Below, piece after piece: positions 58,767-64,000 of a DNA stretch of 64,000 nt. The stretch is from Malania oleifera. Lineage: Eukaryota; Streptophyta; Magnoliopsida; Santalales; Ximeniaceae. Location: positions 11,873,764 through 11,937,763 of the forward strand of contig NC_080422.1 in NCBI RefSeq assembly GCF_029873635.1. The letters are read 5' to 3'. The notes under the pieces were generated by a model, which was not told the DNA's origin, searched no databases, and was given only the letters and a program-made list of their open reading frames with translations. A program made the translations under genes and the position numbers. Every line of letters begins with the position of its first letter. Position 1 is the first letter of the stretch.

Positions 58767-60671
58767 TTGAAGAATTGGGTAAAATGGAAGACCTAGGCAC
58801 AACAAGAGATCTCTCCCTCTATTTATAATTAATGTCAAGTACATACCAATGACCGAAAAACTTTATAAACTCACACTTACCAACATAACGCTAACAGATA
58901 CTAATAATTCTAATGACCATAATAACAATTAATGCTCCCCCTCAAGTTGGAGCATAGATATCATATGCTCCTAGCTTGTTACATATGAATTTAACATAAG
59001 CACTCCCCAAGGCTTTCGTGAATAAATTAGCAAGTTGCAAATCAAACAACTAATGAATGATTGTAGTTAGCCTGTGCACAAGTTTCTTCGAAACAAAGTG
59101 ACAATCAACTTCAATGAGTTTTGTCTGCTCATCGAAGATCGGGTTGAAGTCAATATGAATAGTAGCTCAGTTATCAAACATCAACTTCATAGACAGAGAA
59201 TGTGGAAAACCCAATTCTTTCAACATGTTTTTCAACCAAACTAGTTCACATGTAGTGTGAGCCATGGGCACTACTATGGTTAGGCATGTTTCTTACTCTT
59301 TCGAGAGACCAAATTACTAGTAACAAAGATACAATACCTAATTGTTGATCTTCTATTGGAAATTGACCAAGCTAATTTGCTTTTATATATCCCTAAATAT
59401 AAGTGTGATCTCAATCTTGATATAAAAGACCTCTCCCAGACGCACCTTTGAGATAGCTCAAAATGCAAAATAACTACATCTTAAAGACTTTTTCTCAAGG
59501 AATCAAACTAACTCACAATACTTACTACAAAAGAAATATCCAATAAAGTGACTAAGATGATTCAACTTTCCAACAAGTCAATTGTACCATCCTATGTCAG
59601 GCTACAAACCACCCATATCTATCTTACCATTAGGATCCATGGGTGTATCAACATGTTTTTGGATCCTGACAACCCAATCTTATCTAATAGATCAAGAACA
59701 TACTTCCTCTATTACAAGTGTTCCGTATGAGATGTAGATACTTCTATACCTAGGAAGTAGTTCAGTGGTCTCAAATCTTTGGTCTAAAACTTAGTCTATA
59801 GGAAATGCTTTAGGTCGTGTATACTTTGATACACACCACCAATAATCCCAATATCATCGACACACACACACACACACAAAAACACTCATCAGTATTCACA
59901 AAATCATCGACATAAACGAAAAAGAATCTGACAAAGTGATATACTGCACAACATTGGAGGCCAAACTCAAGTACTATAGTATTAAATCGTCTAAACTATG
60001 CTCCACGAGATTGTTTTAAACCATATAATGATTTTTTGCATAGATGCACCCCATTGAGCAACAAACCTAGGTAGGTTCCTCCATATAGACCTCCTCCTAA
60101 AGATCGCCATGTGGGAAAGCATTCTTCACCAATGTCACGTGATGGCTAAGAAGATGAACAAGCGTGCTTTAGTAACTAGATAGACTGTGTCTAAATAAAT
60201 CAAACCATACACTTGACAATATCCCTTAGCAGCAAGACGAGCCTTCAAACGAGCCATGACACCAACTGGATTGGCATTCATAGCATACATCCAGAGACAA
60301 ACAACCAGAGACTTATCAAGAGGTACCAACTCCCAAGTATCATAATCTTGTAGCACATGCATCTCTTCAATCATTGCAGTCCTCCACCCATAATCGAGTA
60401 GGGCTTTAGAAATAAATTTTGGAAGAGCAACAGAAGACAGAGTACTAGAAAAATTGTGATACATGGGTGAAAAAAAATCATAAGAAACAAAATTTGAGAT
60501 TGGACGTTGGGTAAAAGTGTGTTTACAAAATCTAAAGGGTTTTTGTGTTCCTGTACTGGCAGTGTAATCCAGGAAGTTTCCAGCAAATGTTGTGGCTTCC
60601 GGCAGCTGCTGGCTGTTTTTCAGGCCAATCACATATGGTAGTGCTGGCAATTCTCCTATGATGGTAGACAA
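58767..60671 (-). mobile_element. Ty1/copia remnant (copia-2), RT to 3' end
   Basis: Minus-strand copia sequence runs from an RT N-terminal region (60671) to the RNase H end (58942), then a polypurine tract TTGAGGGGGAGC (58946-58935). A short LTR-like segment with inverted TGTTG/TAACA ends lies at about 58767-58892 and contains a TATA-like ATTATAAATAGAGGG. About 40 bases separate tract and LTR-like segment, so the LTR limits are uncertain. Upstream domains are missing. Confidence 0.75.
58942..60671 (-). pseudogene. copia-2 RT-RNase H pseudogene
   Basis: RT motifs on the minus strand: WRTAMIEEMHVLQDYDTWEL, ARLKARLAAKGYCQ, an intact FVYVDD at about 59921-59904, and PLNYFLGIEV near 59770. RNase H is recognised by SKLAW/RRSTI-type blocks near 59360, IEVDCHFVSKKLVH at about 59130-59080, and a C-terminus LANLFTKALGS to AYDIYAPT ending at 58942. 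Numerous stops and frame changes occur, and a (CA)n expansion lies just after YVDD at 59861-59880. Clearly dead and older than copia-1. Confidence 0.78.
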
Positions 60672-60689
60672 GCAGCGGATTTATGGTCA

Positions 60690-60790
60690 TAGGCTTCGGT
60701 TTTCAGGGTGGCTGTGGCAATACTCATGCTTACCAACATAAGGCTACGGTTTTCATGGTGGCTGTGGCAATGCTCAAGTTTACCAACATA
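60690..60790. repeat. Two-copy 64-bp direct repeat
   Basis: Two imperfect copies of a block with GGTTTTCAGGGTGGCTGTGGCA and CTTACCAACATAA stand head to tail. Origin unknown; they adjoin the copia-2 break. Confidence 0.6.
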
Positions 60791-60904
60791 ACACTAGCAC
60801 ATAGCAATAATGATAAATGACCAAACTGACCATAAAAAATTATCTTGCATGCTAACCAATCAAAATATATTAGAATTTAGAACCAGTTTTTAATAATTCA
60901 AGCT

Positions 60905-61441
60905 TCAATACAATATATTGCAGATAGGCAGCCATATAACGCTTTATCCTTGGATGCTTGTCTTATGTGTTTGAACAGGTCAGACTTCTTGGACCATAGT
61001 TGCTTGCTGCTTGTTGAATAGACTGTTTAGTTTCTTCGTTCAGAATTGGACATCTGAATTCTCTGGAGTGCTGCTTACATCTTTTAGAGGATTTGGTAAG
61101 AACAAGGATGCTAGAAGATTGTGGACACCTGCTCTCTTTGTTGTTTGGGGAATTTGGTTGGAACGAAATGACCATGTCTTTAACGAGTGGTCTTTGACTT
61201 TGCTTTGGGATAAAGTTGATTTTCTCACTTTCCTTTGGGATTTTTATTCTGATTGCTTCAAAAGGATCAGATTCTCAGATTTTCAGAGGGTCTGGCTGGC
61301 AGTATTACAAATGATGTTTCATTATTCTTTTACTTCTCCTTTTCTTTTGCTCCTTAGAAGGATACTTTATCCTTTGCCTGGTAATTCTTTTCTCTCTTCA
61401 GAAATTTCTTTTTCTATCAACAAATACTTCAAGCTTCAATA
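60905..61441 (+). pseudogene. LINE ORF2 3' remnant (zf-RVT and downstream region)
   Basis: A plus-strand frame at 61011-61441 reads RRLWTPALFVVWGIWLERND and VFNEWSLTLLWDKVDFL. The WxxWxERN block is typical of the C-terminal part of plant L1-type LINE polyproteins, behind the zf-RVT domain. Just upstream (60905-61010) another frame reads CLMCLNRSDFLDH, the likely end of the zinc-binding domain, followed by stops. No poly-A tail or target-site duplication was recognised, so it is an internal fragment. Confidence 0.65.
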
Positions 61442-62141
61442 ATCGCCTACTACCATCCTGTGCATTGGCCTGATTCCTCATACTCCTACAGTGCAACTTT
61501 GACAGCACTGCCTAAGCTCATATAAAAAAGGACATGATATGTACCGTTTAAATATAGCAATCCTTAAGAAAATACAAATGAGAGCACCAAACTGGGCCTT
61601 AGTTGTATTACAGATTACAGTGCACAAATACAGGCATAAAAAATTAGACTACATAGTGTGCAGCCTATAAATTCTGCAATCTGCATTGAGGGGCTTTTTT
61701 GGAGAAGCAATTTCTTGATTAAGTGATGGGGATCACACTCAGCAACATTTTTATGTCTACTACAGGCAGAGACATAATATAGGGTCTTTATGATTATCTA
61801 GGGTTTCTATGATTTAAATAGTTTACAATTATGTGCTGGGCTATTTTTTAAGGATTTGATATTTTCTAGAGATTGTTTCCTCATCTAGTAACAGGAGAAA
61901 GCCTATTTAAAGGCTTGATGTATAACCATGAAAGGCAGATCTAAATATTGAGAATTACGCCTTAAACTGAGTCTTGCTTCAATTTTCCCTCACTTTATTT
62001 TTCCCAATTATGTTATGTTCTTCTAGTTTTCTCTTAATTTTCTGTCATTTTCGACCTGACTCTGTTTCCAATCAGTCCTGCACCACAAAGAACTTAAAAT
62101 ATCTAAAGCTATCTTTATTTATTTTCGATAAAAAAAAGAAA
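61442..62141. other. Unassigned spacer, possibly an old LTR
   Basis: No gene seen. The stretch around 61900-62060 has a CTATTTAAAGGC TATA-like box followed by pyrimidine-rich sequence, which looks LTR-like, but no termini or duplicate copy are visible. Confidence 0.35.
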
Positions 62142-62866
62142 TGTTAAGAAAGAAAAGGAGTACAATCAATAGCGGAAAATAAATCCTCAAAATAAAAATA
62201 AAAAAAACTAAAAAACAAACCTAACATTGGGAAAGAAAGGCAACAAACAAAACCAACGCAACGGATAAATCTTTCCTTGCCAATAAACCAGTGAAGAGCA
62301 CAATATCCAACAATGACAACCAATAATCGCAGCAAAATATTCAAGTAAGAATCTGCCAGAAGCACACGAAAAATCACGCCCAATAGAGACACAATTTTAA
62401 TATGAAAAACCCCTTCAATGTGAAGGGTAAAAACCACGGGGCCTAAGAGACCCAATAAAAAAACTCCACTATAATTTAAGGGGCAAGTTTACAACAACTC
62501 AAACACCACAAAATACCCACAAACATAGAGCAAAGACAAATCCCCAAACACACACAGATATATATATATATATATATTAAGAATCACAAATAAATAGCAA
62601 AGAGTTTGCAAGAGATCACCCAAAACGCAGTGCTGTCAAAATTTCAGCAAAATTGGACCACAAATGACCCTCCGATCGACCGCTTGATAAAAAATGCTCT
62701 GATTGAAATTATGAAATTCTGCAACTCCTCGCTATTTCAAAAAAAGATGAAGCCATTTATTTATTTATTTTGCCTCTCTCCACCCATGCCTTATAAATAG
62801 CCAGCCCTAATGGGCTTCTAGAAATAAAAACTCGGGCCCCTTTTAAAAATTGGGCTGGACCTAACA
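62142..62866 (-). repeat. copia-3 3' LTR
   Basis: Inverted terminal TGTTA/TAACA, an internal TATA box and a (TA)n run at 62558-62577. The plus-strand CCCCTTCAATGTGAAGGGTAAA block at 62410-62435 can form a hairpin (CTTCAATGTGAAG). Open frames inside are not genes. Confidence 0.8.
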
Positions 62867-62915
62867 AATCTACCCCTCCAGCCCATGAGAGGAACGAGAC
62901 ACTTCAACAAGCTTA

Positions 62916-63963
62916 TCACTGATAATTGACGTCGGCCGTCTTGGAAAACAGCTCAAGTTTCTCACAAGGCACCATCTTTGTCATCATATCAACAACATTT
63001 TCATCCGTGTGAATTTTTTCAAGTTCAAGCAACTTAGAGTTCAAAACATCTCGAATCCAATGACATCTCACATCAATATGCTTTGATCTACCATGAAAGG
63101 CTGGATTCTTACCAAGATGAAAAGCATTTTGATTATCACAAAATAACACACCTATTCTGAGTGAACCCAAGTTTACGCACAAACTCCTTCATCCACGTCA
63201 CTCTTTGCATGTCTCAGTAGCTGCAATGAACTTAGCTTTTGTAGCAAAGAAAGCAACACATTTTTGCAATCTGGATTGCCAAACCACAACTCTCCCTGCA
63301 AAGGTAATCAAATAGTTTGAAGTAGATTTCCTCGAGTCCAAAGTCCAGCTATGTCTGAATTTGTATAGCCAACGAGCACATGTTTTCTAGACCCATAAAA
63401 AAGTTTCAAATCAGTAGTGCCACGAAGATATCTCATAATCCACAACAAAATAATAAAGTCATCATCAGAGAATTTTTAAACAAATAAACAATGATAAGAT
63501 GTAGTCTTCCTGTAGCCTTGTTGAATCATAACAGACTCGAACTTCTTGTACCATTGCCTAGGAGCATGTTTCAGGTCATACAAGCTCTTCTTCAATCTAC
63601 AAACATAATTCTATTTTCCTTTCACCTTAAAATGCTTCATATAAATTTCCTCCTCCAAATCACCATGGAGAAAAGTATCTTCACATCCATTTGCTCATCC
63701 TCTAAATCAAGACTAGCTTCCAAGCCCAAAAGAACACGGATTGAAGACATTTTCTCTATTAGTATGAAGATATCCTCAAAATCAATCCCCTTTTTTTGAG
63801 TAAAGCCTTTGACAACTAATTTGACTTTGTATTGTAGTTGTGAAGTATTATCTTCATGTTTTACCCTATAAACCCATTCATTCTTCAATGTTTTCTTGTC
63901 TTTGGGTAACTTGACAAGATCAAATGTATGATTGTCATGTAGAGACTTCATTTCATCTTTCAT
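62916..63963 (-). pseudogene. copia-3 RT-RNase H pseudogene with internal deletion
   Basis: The RT start (MKDEMKSLHDNHTFDLVKLP, VKLVVKGFTQKKGIDF, MSSIRVLLGLEASLDLE) is at 63963-63690. A frame change follows at about 63680-63675. Next come FLHGDLEEEIYM and SLYDLKHAPRQWYKKFE (to about 63530). Sequence then passes within about 20 codons from the YHCLFV region straight to MRYLRGTTDLKLFY near 63440-63410. The catalytic YVDD segment, which belongs between these blocks, is absent. RNase H ends with CDNQNAFHLGKNPAFHGRSK and HIDVRCHWIRDVL, stopping at 62916. Not functional. Confidence 0.8.
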
Positions 63964-64000
63964 TTCTTCAAGTCATTCTTCTTTCCATTCACTTTCCATA

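Larger units (their letters stand above)
62142..64000 (-). mobile_element. Ty1/copia element (copia-3), 3' part; continues beyond the window
   Basis: The minus-strand 3' LTR spans 62142-62866 (725 bases; termini TGTTA/TAACA; TATA CTATTTATAAGG at 62800-62789). A polypurine tract GGCTGGAGGGGTAGAT (62882-62867) adjoins it. RNase H and RT sequence lies at 62916-63963 and runs on towards the right edge. The 5' LTR, if present, lies outside. AGAAA at 62137-62141 is the left target-site candidate. Confidence 0.85.

Noticed and set aside
61442-62141. A solo LTR
   Set aside because: A TATA-like box and pyrimidine-rich stretch are present, but no TG...CA ends, TSD or second copy could be found.

Overview
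This is nuclear DNA from a flowering plant, probably a eudicot. It holds only two host genes. One is the first exon of a TIP-type aquaporin at the left edge (minus strand). The other is a single-exon seven-repeat WD40 gene of the JINGUBANG-like type at 56.4-57.8 kb (plus strand). Almost everything else is transposable-element sequence: Ty1/copia, Ty3/gypsy chromovirus (Tekay/Del-like), a Tat/Ogre-like gypsy element, an RTE-type LINE, another LINE remnant and tRNA-derived SINEs. I see no prokaryotic features, CRISPR arrays or operons.

Layout. 0-1.3 kb: aquaporin exon 1, its TATA candidates and leader, and microsatellites. 1.4-1.6 kb: a SINE with an 18-bp target-site duplication (TSD). 2.2-8.2 kb: a decayed copia element between two direct copies of a 1.35-kb flanking segment; one copy keeps the apparently uninterrupted insertion site. 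9.6-12.8 kb: an RTE LINE split by a solo LTR. 13.7-54.2 kb: a nest of LTR elements. 54.2-57.8 kb: upstream region and WD40 gene. 58.4-64 kb: SINE-like sequence, a decayed copia, a LINE 3' remnant, and the 3' half of another copia that runs off the window.

The nest reads as five levels, and four of the five are supported by target-site duplications. The outermost is a copia-type solo LTR 'a' (TSD TTTTG). Inside it lies solo LTR 'b' (TSD ATATG). Inside b is a gag-bearing, pol-less Tat/Ogre-like element, here called E, with about 2.5-kb LTRs; its right end is truncated and its TSD is lost. Inside E are a chromovirus Tekay-1 (plus; TSD GCTCC/ACTTC), a chromovirus Tekay-2 (minus; TSD TTACT), a solo Tekay LTR (TSD ACCAT) and a copia-type solo LTR 'c' (TSD ATTAT). 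Inside the 3' LTR of Tekay-1 is one more solo LTR (TSD TGTAT/TGTAC). All retroelement reading frames are broken by stops and frameshifts, so none is autonomous now.

Two patterns stand out. First, both the Tekay-type LTRs and the copia-type LTRs carry arrays of palindromes built on GTCGAC just upstream of their TATA box. Second, element E carries several unrelated tandem arrays (42 bp in its leader; about 106, 52, 42 and 68 bp in its 3' region), a likely seedbed for satellite DNA. I could not run alignments, so family names rest on motifs recognised by eye, and boundaries rest on LTR termini, TSDs and comparison of copies within the window.
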